From positions 1 to 35,183 of the forward strand of contig LNEA01000002.1 of NCBI GenBank assembly GCA_001464855.1: DNA of 35,183 bases. The letters run 5' to 3'. Made by a program: the position numbers and the translations under genes. The stretch is from Rhizobiales bacterium Ga0077530. Lineage in GTDB: Bacteria; Pseudomonadota; Alphaproteobacteria; Rhizobiales; Hyphomicrobiaceae. The notes under the pieces were generated by a model. The model did not search any database and was not told where the DNA came from. It saw nothing but the letters and a program-made list of their open reading frames with translations. Below are positions 1 to 7,281 of the stretch, in pieces (position 1 is the stretch's first letter; every line of letters begins with the position of its first letter).

Positions 1-305
1 TAATGCGTCCAGGGCTCGCGGCGGCCGAACTTGAAGTTGTCGGCGTAGGACTTGCGGACCGGCTCGCGCGGCTTGGGATCGGTGACGCGGCAGACGATGC
101 CATTCCGCTGAGCGTAGGCGATCGCCTCTTCCTTACTGTCGAATTCCAGCTTGATCTGAGCGCGCATATCGGTCGAGCTGGTCCAGCCCATCAGCGGATC
201 GACCTCGCGAGCCGCATCGCCCTCGTACTCGAGAACCCATTCCTTGGTGCGCGCCAAGCCGGACTGCATCGCGCTCTTGGCGGGTCGGTAAATTCGAGCG
301 GTCAT
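1..305 (-). CDS. ETC complex I subunit (NDUFS4-type), stop codon cut by window edge
   Basis: Translating the minus strand from the ATG at 305-303 gives about 101 residues that start MTARIYRPAKSAMQSG and end FKFGRREPWTH, with the first two bases of a stop codon (TA) at the window edge. The GWTSSTDM segment, the EEAIAYAQRNG helix and the terminal FGRREPWTH are hallmarks of the ETC complex I subunit family (PF04800). This is the bacterial counterpart of the 18-kDa/NDUFS4 accessory subunit of NADH:ubiquinone oxidoreductase, found at the inner membrane of alphaproteobacteria and in mitochondria. The length fits the bacterial family (about 100 aa). The gene is the clearest pointer to an alphaproteobacterial host. 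Confidence 0.88.
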   Translation of the reverse strand, partial: MTARIYRPAKSAMQSGLARTKEWVLEYEGDAAREVDPLMGWTSSTDMRAQIKLEFDSKEEAIAYAQRNGIVCRVTDPKPREPVRKSYADNFKFGRREPWTH

Positions 306-399
306 GGGCGTGCGGCTCCGCAAATGCGCATGCTAAAGCGATGTCGCCGCCAGTTCTAATGAACCCGCAGCCGGCTCGCAACTACGGAAACGACGCGCC

Positions 400-1794
400 T
401 CACGCCGCATCCTGGACCGCGTCGGCCAGCGCCTGATCCGCTTCCACCAAGGCGCGCCGTAACGCGTCGAAGCAGTCTTCATCGATCGCCGTGTCGACCA
501 TATCGGTCATGATCGCCAAAGCCTTGCTCACCGGCATAGCCGCCCGATACGGCCGCTCGGCGGTCAGCGCGTCAAAGATGTCCGCGACAGTGATGATCCG
601 GCTCTCAAAGGCGATCTGGTCGCCCTTGAGGCCATGCGGATAGCCCTTGCCGTCCAGCCGCTCGTGGTGGGCACCGGCAATGGCCGCGAGGTCGCCGAAC
701 GCGGCGATCCGCGACAGGATGGTCTCGGTGTGGGCTGCGTGCATCTTCATCGCCACCCACTCTTCGGCGTCGAGCTTGCCCGGCTTATCCAGGATCGAAT
801 TGCTGACACCGAGTTTGCCAATGTCGTGCAGGAGCGCCGCCCGCTTGAGCCAGCGGCGCCGCTCGGGCGTGAGCCCCAACTGCTCCGCGATCAAATCGGT
901 GAAGAGCGTGACGCGCTCGCTGTGACCGGCGGTGTAGGGGCTCTTCGAGTCGATGACCTTCGCGAACGCGGCTGCGATATCGTCGAGGTAGTCCTCGTCC
1001 ACGATCACGACCGACCGCGCCGGCTCCAACGAGAACAACGAGTCCTGCAAGCCCTCCGAACGCAGCGTGTCCCAGAAGTCGGGCTGCGCCGCGACGCGCT
1101 CGAACGCTGCCGCGAGATCCGGATCGAACCACGTGCCAGAACGCCGCCGCACTTCCTTCCGCGCGGCATCGATGCCGTTGGTCGTCTGAAAGACGTCGAT
1201 CACCTGTGCCATCAGCGCGATCCGCGCATAGACGGGGATCGCCGAACCACGCAGCCCAAGCGGTTGGCCGCCACCATTCCAATGCTCGTCGAGGTTCTGG
1301 ATGCCTTCCGCGACGGGCTCGGAAAAGCGCATCTGTCGCGCAATATCTGCGCCGCGATGACACCGTGTCTCGATGAGTTCGCGGGAAATCTCGCCGCTCT
1401 TGAGGAATACGTTCACGACGGTTCGGAAGCGTTCTGCAAGGCCGGCTTGCAGCCCGGTGTGGGAAAGCACGAAGCGCAAGGCTTCAGGAAGGCTACCGTC
1501 GATCGTTTTGATGTCGCGCTTGAAGGTCACGTCATCAGCGAGGAACAGCTTGCAAATGCGCGCAGCATTGCTGCTGCAGCCAAGGTCTTTCAACAGAACG
1601 GCGTAGTACAGCTCCGATCGCTGTGCATCATCGAGACCAATTTCTTCGCCGATGTGCAACGCGATCCAGCAGCAGCGGACGCAGTGGCCGGCGGGCTGGC
1701 CCTCGACCATGTCGAGCGCATGGCTGAGCGCACCGAGAATCTCTGCGAGGCGAAGTTTCGGGGCGCCATTCGGAGCCTTTGTCACATCCGGCAT
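400..1794 (-). CDS. HD-GYP domain protein with a degenerate first HD-like half
   Basis: This 464-aa protein starts at ATG 1794, preceded on its strand by AGGAG about 8 nt upstream; longer in-frame starts lack such a site. The C-terminal half has the HD-GYP signature: HDIGKLG, then HHERLDGKGYPHGL, then the ADIFDALTAERPYR stretch. In characterised members this domain hydrolyses cyclic-di-GMP using a metal centre. The N-terminal half (LKDLGCSS, EHWNGGGQPLGL) looks like a second HD-GYP-type copy in which the HD metal ligands and the GYP core are altered, so it is probably regulatory. No membrane segment or response-regulator receiver is evident. It is divergent from the transporter at 2106 with about 310 bp between them, in which I see no further gene. 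The role in c-di-GMP turnover is family knowledge, not shown here. Confidence 0.85.
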   Translation of the reverse strand: MPDVTKAPNGAPKLRLAEILGALSHALDMVEGQPAGHCVRCCWIALHIGEEIGLDDAQRSELYYAVLLKDLGCSSNAARICKLFLADDVTFKRDIKTIDGSLPEALRFVLSHTGLQAGLAERFRTVVNVFLKSGEISRELIETRCHRGADIARQMRFSEPVAEGIQNLDEHWNGGGQPLGLRGSAIPVYARIALMAQVIDVFQTTNGIDAARKEVRRRSGTWFDPDLAAAFERVAAQPDFWDTLRSEGLQDSLFSLEPARSVVIVDEDYLDDIAAAFAKVIDSKSPYTAGHSERVTLFTDLIAEQLGLTPERRRWLKRAALLHDIGKLGVSNSILDKPGKLDAEEWVAMKMHAAHTETILSRIAAFGDLAAIAGAHHERLDGKGYPHGLKGDQIAFESRIITVADIFDALTAERPYRAAMPVSKALAIMTDMVDTAIDEDCFDALRRALVEADQALADAVQDAA

Positions 1795-2105
1795 TACCTG
1801 GCTCCTACCCCACATCGCGCACCCATGGCAGCGCGCGTTAACATCTGGACAACCACAGGCAACCACACCCGGCTTAACGCGGGGTTTCACTGACCTCCGG
1901 AAGATCATGAAACAGTCGCCATCGACCGGACCGCGCCCGCGGGGGGCACGGTTGCATTGGCTGCTCACGTTGCGGGCTGTCTGTCCAATATGCCACCGTG
2001 CGTCGGGCGCCGCTTCGTGCCTATGCTGTTGTGGTCGAGTGCAGAGTGACGCGTCACTCCGAGCAATCCTGCGGATTTCATGAATGGACAAAAGGGTCGG
2101 TTGCA

Positions 2106-3320
2106 TTGACGTCGAAGGCCGCTGATCCGCCGAACCCGCCGCGCAGCTCCAGTCCGACGGTACCGCTTTGGCTGCTGGCGCTGTTTACGTTGAGCGGCCC
2201 GATCGCCATGCACATGCTGGTGCCGGCGCTGCCCCACGCGGCGCGCGATCTCGGCGCAAGCGTCGGCGCGATGCAGCTCACGATCAGTCTCTACATTCTC
2301 GGCATGGCCGTCGGCCAGCTCGGATACGGACCGGTCTCGGATCGCTTCGGCCGCCGACCGGTTCTGGTCGCGGGATTGATCCTCTATTCCGTGGCAAGCA
2401 TTGCCGCATACTTCGCGCCGACCATCCACGCCCTCATCGCCGCGCGCTTGTTTCAGGCGTTTGGCGGCGGCGCGGGGCTCGCGTTGAGCCGAGCCATCGT
2501 GCGCGACACCGCGAAACCTCCCGATATCGCGCGCCGGCTCGCGCTGATGAACCTCATGGTGACGCTTGGGCCGGGAATGGCGCCCGTCATCGGCGGCGCC
2601 CTGTCGACCTCGTTCGGCTGGCGCACCATCTTTCTCGCCCTCGGCGCATTGGGCGTAATCAATCTCCTGCTGCTCTGGCGGCTGCTGCCGGAGACCCGCG
2701 CCATCACTGGGCCTGTGAGCGCGGCCACGATCGCCAAGGACTACCGCCAGCTCCTGCAATCGCCGTCCTTCATCGGGTACGCAATCGGTGGCGGCTGCGC
2801 GACCACTTCGATGTACGCCTTCATCGGCGCAGCGCCCTTCATCCTGGTCGATGAACTCCACCGACCGCCCTTCGAAGTCGGCATCTACCTTGGCCTTCTG
2901 GTCGGCGGCTTTTCGCTCGGCACTATTCTCGCGACGCGCCTCATCCCCGGCGTTCCCATCTCAACCTTGCTGACCCGATCCAGCCTCATCAGCGCGTTGG
3001 CCGCTTTCGTGTTTCTCGGCGCGGCATTGTCGTCGCACCTGAATGTCGCGCTCGCCGTCGTTCCTATGTTCATCTTCACGATCGGCGCCGGCATCTCCTC
3101 GCCGACAGCGTTGACGCAAGCGCTCGGCATCAACCCGCGCGTTATCGGCTCGGCGTCGGGGCTCTACGGCGCGGTGCAGATGGGTATCGGCGCACTCTGT
3201 GCTGGGCTTGTCGGCCTTGGTCAGGATCCGGCGCTGGCCTCCGGCATCGTCCTCGCGACGGCAAGCGTCGTCGGACAACTCGCGTTCTGGATCGGCGCGC
3301 GCAGCCGCCGCGAAACCTGA
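2106..3320 (+). CDS. MFS multidrug efflux transporter, Bcr/CflA-like
   Basis: A polytopic membrane protein of about 404 aa with some 12 hydrophobic segments. The loop after the second helix carries the MFS motif A (GYGPVSDRFGRRPVL), and the first helix region has MHMLVPALPHAARDL, typical of Bcr/CflA drug:H+ antiporters (about 400 aa). The TTG at 2106 is preferred as the start because it gives the family's usual length; the reading frame stays open upstream to 1998, but those residues look like non-coding translation and the nearby ATGs are out of frame. It is expected to export drugs or metabolites across the inner membrane. The substrate cannot be deduced. Start-site confidence is moderate and family confidence is high. 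Confidence 0.85.
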   Translation: MTSKAADPPNPPRSSSPTVPLWLLALFTLSGPIAMHMLVPALPHAARDLGASVGAMQLTISLYILGMAVGQLGYGPVSDRFGRRPVLVAGLILYSVASIAAYFAPTIHALIAARLFQAFGGGAGLALSRAIVRDTAKPPDIARRLALMNLMVTLGPGMAPVIGGALSTSFGWRTIFLALGALGVINLLLLWRLLPETRAITGPVSAATIAKDYRQLLQSPSFIGYAIGGGCATTSMYAFIGAAPFILVDELHRPPFEVGIYLGLLVGGFSLGTILATRLIPGVPISTLLTRSSLISALAAFVFLGAALSSHLNVALAVVPMFIFTIGAGISSPTALTQALGINPRVIGSASGLYGAVQMGIGALCAGLVGLGQDPALASGIVLATASVVGQLAFWIGARSRRET

Positions 3321-3351
3321 TCGAAAGCGGTAGCGTGTGACGCGGTTCAAC

Positions 3352-3831
3352 TCAATTCGCGGCCACGATCGCGCCGTTGAGCGACGCTGCATAGACGATC
3401 CAGGCGAAATACGGGGCGAGCAGGCAAGCCGCGACTCGGTCAACCCCGGCAGACGTCCAGATGGTTGCCGCCAGCACGAAAATCAGCGCGACGATAATCG
3501 CGAGCGCGGCGGCGAGCGCGTGGAACGCGAAGAAGACGGGCGACCACGCCGCATTAAGAGCGAGTTGCACGATGAACAAGCCGATCGCTCGATTGGCATT
3601 CGGCACGCCTTCGCGGGCACGCTCCCACAGCAACCAGAGGCTCACGGCCATCAACGCGTACAGAAGGTTCCACGCAACCGGAAACGCCCAATTCGGAGGG
3701 GTCCAGCTTGGCTTGGCCAACGACGCGTACCATGTCGGGATCTCTGGTCGCGTAATCATCGCCCCGACGGTCGCCACGGCGAAGCACAGTACGAGGCACG
3801 CAAAGAGGCGCACCACGGATGATATCGTCAT
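3352..3831 (-). CDS. tspO: TspO/MBR family membrane protein
   Basis: A 159-aa protein starting at ATG 3831 with five hydrophobic helices. Family landmarks are visible: the WYASLAKPSWTPPNWAFPVAWNLLYALM segment split by prolines (PSWTPPNW), and the second conserved block LNAAWSPVFFAFH. TspO proteins are outer- or inner-membrane tryptophan-rich receptors that bind porphyrins and cholesterol-like ligands; in alphaproteobacteria they modulate tetrapyrrole and photosynthesis gene expression. The size matches the family (about 155-160 aa). The gene converges on the transporter at 2106-3320 with about 30 bp between stops. Confidence 0.9.
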   Translation of the reverse strand: MTISSVVRLFACLVLCFAVATVGAMITRPEIPTWYASLAKPSWTPPNWAFPVAWNLLYALMAVSLWLLWERAREGVPNANRAIGLFIVQLALNAAWSPVFFAFHALAAALAIIVALIFVLAATIWTSAGVDRVAACLLAPYFAWIVYAASLNGAIVAAN

Positions 3832-3965
3832 TGCAAGTACCCTTCCCGTGTGAGCAACGAGCAGAAGCGCAAAAGGTTTCGGGGGCCTCCACGCAATCCC
3901 TCGACGCGCTCTGGGCAACCTGCTTTAAGGCGATGAACGCGGATCGAGCCGGAGACTGAAGGACA

Positions 3966-4325
3966 ATGACTGCACTGTCGATCTACTCGGTCGTCGCAGG
4001 GATCGCGGCGCTGTTTGGCATGGTCGCCGGTCGTGTGTTTGCGATCGAAGGCGGCCGCCGTCTATCCGCAGTGCTCGCCGCGGCCTACGTCGGAGCAGGG
4101 GCCGGATTGCTGACGTCCGTCCTGATCGGCCCTTTGCTCGCATTGGTGGCGCAATACCTCAATTCGAGTGCCAGCACATGGTTTGATGCTCTGGAAGTCG
4201 CGGGCACGACCTTGTGGTGGGGCACGCTTGCCGGTGCGGCCGGTGGGCTGGCAATCGGCATCGTCATTATGTGTATGCCGTCGACCTGGTTCTTGAGATC
4301 GCCGAGCCAGACCAGCAAGAATTGA
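3966..4325 (+). CDS. small membrane protein of unknown function
   Basis: A 119-aa protein with about three hydrophobic segments: residues 5-25, the AAAYVGAGAGLLTSVLIGPLL stretch near 40-60, and the GTLAGAAGGLAIGIVIMCM stretch near 90-108. GAAGG/GAGAG runs suggest tightly packed helices. A GAAGGA ribosome site lies just before the ATG. It is divergent from tspO and precedes tRNA-Pro, so it is probably the last host gene on this side. I do not recognise the family. Confidence 0.6.
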   Translation: MTALSIYSVVAGIAALFGMVAGRVFAIEGGRRLSAVLAAAYVGAGAGLLTSVLIGPLLALVAQYLNSSASTWFDALEVAGTTLWWGTLAGAAGGLAIGIVIMCMPSTWFLRSPSQTSKN

Positions 4326-4413
4326 GCCCGCACGGGCACGCCGCGCGATCCGCGTTGCAGCGGCCCCTCGCGACCACCGACGCAACATAGCGAACAGATT
4401 GTGCTAAAGGTAT

Positions 4414-4490
4414 TGGTCGGGGCAGAGAGATTCGAACTCCCGGCCCCCTGCTCCCAAAGCAGGTGCTCTACCAGGCTGAGCTATGCCCCG
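4414..4490 (-). tRNA. tRNA-Pro (anticodon TGG) with encoded CCA
   Basis: The reverse strand folds as a cloverleaf. The acceptor CGGGGCA pairs with TGCCCCG, the D arm contains GCTCAGCCTGGTAGAGC, the anticodon stem CCTGC/GCAGG encloses loop TTTGGGA (anticodon TGG), and the T loop is TTCGAAT. Discriminator A is at 4417 and CCA is encoded at 4416-4414. The tRNA is intact. The phage element begins beyond its 5' end, which is the wrong side for classical integration into a tRNA 3' end. Confidence 0.95.
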
Positions 4491-4629
4491 ACATCTAGTC
4501 ATTTCAACCAGTTAGCTTCTTCCGTCTAGCACTCCTTCATGGCTTTTTTGCACTGAGTTGGCACTCACGCCTCAATCCCGTCGTGCGCCCGAACCTTGAA
4601 GGTGCAAAGTACCTAGCCTAACTTCCCAG

Positions 4630-4662
4630 ATGCAGCAATCCCGCTGCATGGCAGTGCACTGC
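4630..4662. promoter_or_regulatory. adjacent operator-like palindromes before the AlpA-type gene
   Basis: A perfect 7-bp inverted repeat (ATGCAGC at 4630-4636 and GCTGCAT at 4643-4649, 6-bp spacer) is followed by the perfect 12-bp palindrome GCAGTGCACTGC at 4651-4662, only 17 bp before the ATG at 4680. The two share the TGCA core. Position and symmetry fit binding of a dimeric regulator, possibly the AlpA-like product itself. This is inference. Confidence 0.45.
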
Positions 4663-4679
4663 TCTTAGGAGCAGATGCA

Positions 4680-4877
4680 ATGTCATCGAAGCTATTGAGC
4701 TGGAAGCAGGTACGCGAACGCATCCCGTTGTCACGGACACAGGTCACACGACTGGAAAAAGCTGGGAAATTTCCACAACGCCTTCGAGCGGGAGATCACC
4801 CAAACAGCCGAGTGATGTGGCCAGAAGACGAGATCGACGCGCACGTCCAGAAGCTACTCGACAAGCGCGGCTCGTAA
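4680..4877 (+). CDS. AlpA-type helix-turn-helix regulator / excisionase-like
   Basis: A 65-aa protein with a TAGGAG ribosome site. Its layout is that of MerR-like AlpA/HTH_17 proteins: LLSWKQVRERIPLSRTQVTRL forms the winged-helix DNA-binding part, followed by FPQRLRAGDHPNSRVMWPEDEIDAH, where the family normally has a sheet (FP.R...G...V.W...E). AlpA proteins activate phage-integrase genes or serve as excisionases. It is the first recognisable mobile-element gene after tRNA-Pro and marks the approximate left boundary of the element. No integrase gene is visible in the window for it to control. Confidence 0.8.
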   Translation: MSSKLLSWKQVRERIPLSRTQVTRLEKAGKFPQRLRAGDHPNSRVMWPEDEIDAHVQKLLDKRGS

Positions 4878-4885
4878 GGGTTGCC

Positions 4886-4918
4886 AAGGGCCTGATGGCA
4901 GTGATGCTGTCAGGCCTT
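4886..4918 (+). terminator. hairpin after the AlpA-type gene
   Basis: AAGG(G)CCTGA at 4886-4895 pairs with TCAGGCCTT at 4910-4918 with one bulged G, starting 8 nt after the stop codon. There is no clear T-run afterwards, so termination would be weak or factor-dependent. Confidence 0.4.
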
Positions 4919-5016
4919 ACTTCTATGATTATATATCATGTCATTCCCGGTATATCCGTCGAACTCTGTAATATATTGATTTATAGTCACAATTCCCGCC
5001 TGTCCCGTCCGCTACG

Positions 5017-5152
5017 CGGCCGTGACCCAAATAAAATCAGCCTAAGCTTCTATCGTCCGTCAAGGACATGACGGCTGCTACACCCACTCGCCTTACGTCC
5101 TTCATGCAAGTTACGGACATACGGCTCGGGGCTTTTATTTGGGTCACGGCCG
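5017..5152. repeat. perfect 20-bp inverted repeat with a 96-bp loop
   Basis: The arm at 5017-5036 (CGGCCGTGACCCAAATAAAA) is exactly reverse-complementary to 5133-5152. Smaller inverted pairs occur inside the loop (CCGTC/GACGG near 5056-5073; GTCC/GGAC near 5098-5117). The repeat lies just upstream of the predicted leaderless start at 5215. The stretch 4919-5199 has no convincing gene and is locally AT-rich near 4925-4990. Confidence 0.75.
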
Positions 5153-5199
5153 GTATCGTTCATGCTGCATGTAATGCGCCGAGACAGGCGGGGGGCGGT

Positions 5200-5208
5200 T
5201 GCTATCAT
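5200..5208 (+). promoter_or_regulatory. extended -10 promoter TGCTATCAT
   Basis: TGC plus TATCAT at 5203-5208. The expected +1 (seven bases after the hexamer) is 5215, the G of an in-frame GTG, predicting a leaderless mRNA. No -35 box is seen. Confidence 0.5.
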
Positions 5209-5214
5209 GGATAC

Positions 5215-6408
5215 GTGAGACTTCCCTCAGATCGAATACTTATCCGCTCTATTCGCTCCGTCATCATTTGCCAGCAGCGACGATTTTCCGTCGACGATCG
5301 GACGATCAATTTCATTTCGCTTCTCGAATTATTGCAAAAGCAAAATTTCAAATGTCAAAATTGTCCGCGCGAATTGTTCTCCGCCCGACATCTCGACCAC
5401 ATCATACCTGTAGCCTCCGGCGGACCTCACACCATCGCAAATGTCCAGTGGCTCTGCATCCCCTGCCATAAGAGCAAGCACAACCCCAATCGCTCCATAA
5501 GACACAGTGAGCGCGACTACTACTTCGACCCCGACACAACAGACCCCGCCCAAGCTGTCAGTAGCGGTTGGAAACCCACGCTACAATGGCTAGAGCCAGC
5601 TCTTGTTTACGGCGGAGCGCACTGCAAGCACCTCCGAGCAGAAGCTCTACTTGCCGTGCGTTTCGCCAATATGAACAAGCTCCACATCGGATTTTCAAAA
5701 GACATCGATCTCCCGAATTCAGGAGGATTTTTATTTATCGACGACGAGATTCCGAAGATCGCCCGCGCGCGGATCTTCGATGTCGAGGAGCACTCCTTCA
5801 ACCCCCTGCGCCACATCGACTATCGGACAGCTCGCGACCTCGCCGTAGTGTTGTATTCGCTCTCTCCGCAAGGCGAGAACACGTTGACTGTCCGTAACGG
5901 CAAGCGCGCTTTGCTTCAGGCTCTTCTGAGGGCCAATCGCCTCAACCGCATCGAGGGCGACGAAGAGATCACGGCGATGATCGACGACCTTCTCATCTCG
6001 CCTGTCCTTAAGCGTGTCCTTTGCAATCCGGAGAACTTGCACAACACCTTCTCCTTCAACCCGCGCTCCGTGATCTTGGCTCGGATCAACCGAGCCGAGC
6101 TTGGCGAATTCGATGCACTCGTTCTCGGACAATTCCTGATCGCGCAATTTAAAGGACAGATCGTCATCCCCGACTTCGGCTTTTACGGACGCGACGCTCA
6201 CGTGAGCCTCATACGGCAGAACCGGCTGATCGCCGGGGTGAACTACCTCGACGAACTACCGCTACAGCTGCGTCGGACGGCACTCTCCGTAAAGGACAGG
6301 GTCATCGGCACCGCATTATTCGATGACGCGGTGCTCCTGGCGAAATACGAAGGGCTCACCCCAACATCCAACGGCTTCAATGATTTCGTCGACAAAGCGA
6401 TTGCTTAA
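5215..6408 (+). CDS. HNH endonuclease fused to a degenerate HerA/VirD4-like domain
   Basis: A 397-aa protein if started at GTG 5215, which I prefer because the -10-like box places +1 there; the frame is open back to 5068 but that part crosses an inverted repeat. Residues 35-92 are an HNH nuclease: CQNC (47-50), HLDHIIP with catalytic-type H at 62, N76, and CIPCHKSK (81-88) forming the zinc knuckle. Residues from about 110 on resemble the core of the ATPase encoded at 7247. DVEEHSFNPL matches DPDTSPPPLNFL there; SVILARINRAELGEFDAL matches KVVLVKGGRESLGDEGM; IVIPDFGFYGR sits where the Walker B IMIVDEAH should be; and NRLIAGVNYLDELP matches CGFLAATQVLDQIA. No Walker A (GKS/T) is present and the Walker B glutamate is missing, so this half is probably a non-hydrolysing pseudo-ATPase. 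First gene of an operon with the ATPase and Replic_Relax genes. Confidence 0.7.
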   Translation: MRLPSDRILIRSIRSVIICQQRRFSVDDRTINFISLLELLQKQNFKCQNCPRELFSARHLDHIIPVASGGPHTIANVQWLCIPCHKSKHNPNRSIRHSERDYYFDPDTTDPAQAVSSGWKPTLQWLEPALVYGGAHCKHLRAEALLAVRFANMNKLHIGFSKDIDLPNSGGFLFIDDEIPKIARARIFDVEEHSFNPLRHIDYRTARDLAVVLYSLSPQGENTLTVRNGKRALLQALLRANRLNRIEGDEEITAMIDDLLISPVLKRVLCNPENLHNTFSFNPRSVILARINRAELGEFDALVLGQFLIAQFKGQIVIPDFGFYGRDAHVSLIRQNRLIAGVNYLDELPLQLRRTALSVKDRVIGTALFDDAVLLAKYEGLTPTSNGFNDFVDKAIA

Positions 6409-6495
6409 CGGACGGTATCGCGCTCGTACTCGACGACAAGGCGCGGACACAGTACGCTCAGCCATTGCCATGGTCGTCTCCGTGCGACCGCGTAG

Positions 6496-6504
6496 TGCTA
6501 CATT
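6496..6504 (+). promoter_or_regulatory. extended -10 promoter TGCTACATT
   Basis: TGC plus TACATT at 6499-6504, expected +1 at 6511, giving a 12-nt leader that contains GGGGG before the ATG at 6523. Confidence 0.4.
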
Positions 6505-6522
6505 TCCGCAGTCGGGGGTGTC

Positions 6523-7281
6523 ATGTACAGAACGCCGAGGCTCTGGCTACTTGCGCCCATCGCACTCTTTATCTGGATACAATACAGCGAAGGCGGCGTC
6601 GGAGGCATCCTCGCTTTTTTTATCGTGCTCGCTTGTGCAGTGTGGGCCTACGACAATCGCTACTTTTTCCAAGATGTTACCACTGCGCGCGCAAAGACCG
6701 CGCAGCAGACCGCACTCGCTGAAACACCTGCACGTACGACGCTACCGACCATCGAAGATTCAAAGATGGCCCAAGCGCAGATGCACGTTGCCTGGAACAT
6801 CATCCAGCGTGCGCAGCGCGACAAGCGCATCAACTACGCGCTCAGCATTCTCGAAGAAGCGGCTCTACCGCTGAGCAAGGTGCGCCAGCTCGATCCGGCT
6901 ACCACCATTGAAGTGAAGCCTGACAAGAAGTCGGACAACACCATTACGCTCACGCACGACAGCATCACCGCCTTCATGCTTTTCCAAGAAGCCGCCTGGC
7001 TGCGCGAGCAGTCTGAGCAGCGCAACGAACAAGTGATGGATGCGGCGATGGCTGGCGATCAGAGGAGCTTCAAAACATTGAAGTCGGAAGCTACGCAGCT
7101 CGCCGCGCGCGCTATTGCGGCAATACGCAAAGCCATCGCCTACGAACCGGACAACATTGCCTACCTCATGGAACTGACGAAGCACATGGATGACTGCGCC
7201 GAGAAGAAAGCGATAGTGATGCACGTCCTCTCGATGGAGCCGTACAATGTCGAAGCTTTGGAAATTGCTAACCGGCTCTGA
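6523..7281 (+). CDS. membrane-anchored TPR-like helical protein
   Basis: A 252-aa protein. Residues 3-18 (LWLLAPIALFIWIQY region) and 24-45 (VGGILAFFIVLACAVWAY) form two membrane helices. The rest is soluble and almost entirely helical. The end (IAYEPDNIAYLMELTKH...AEKKAIVMHVLSMEPYNVEAL) has the spacing and P-N/A pattern of a TPR unit. A scaffold that anchors DNA-processing partners at the membrane would fit its place between the pseudo-ATPase and the ATPase genes; this is inference. Its 3' end overlaps the next gene by 35 bp, which suggests translational coupling. No family recognised. Confidence 0.6.
   Translation: MYRTPRLWLLAPIALFIWIQYSEGGVGGILAFFIVLACAVWAYDNRYFFQDVTTARAKTAQQTALAETPARTTLPTIEDSKMAQAQMHVAWNIIQRAQRDKRINYALSILEEAALPLSKVRQLDPATTIEVKPDKKSDNTITLTHDSITAFMLFQEAAWLREQSEQRNEQVMDAAMAGDQRSFKTLKSEATQLAARAIAAIRKAIAYEPDNIAYLMELTKHMDDCAEKKAIVMHVLSMEPYNVEALEIANRL

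Noticed and set aside
634-1893. 419-codon plus-strand frame opposite the HD-GYP gene
   Set aside because: The reverse strand has clear HD-GYP motifs and a ribosome site. The plus frame has neither, and long antisense frames are expected in GC-rich genes.
4414-4490. tRNA-Pro as the phage attachment site
   Set aside because: The element lies beyond the 5' end of the tRNA. Classical integration uses the 3' half with the phage on the 3' side, and I saw no repeated tRNA fragment elsewhere.
4817-5071. 84-codon frame running out of the AlpA-type gene
   Set aside because: It starts inside the AlpA gene in another frame, crosses a hairpin and one arm of the inverted repeat, and lacks coding character.
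5068-5214. Upstream extension of the HNH gene to ATG 5068
   Set aside because: This part crosses the inverted repeat, has no ribosome site, and the -10 box fits a start at 5215. It cannot be fully excluded.
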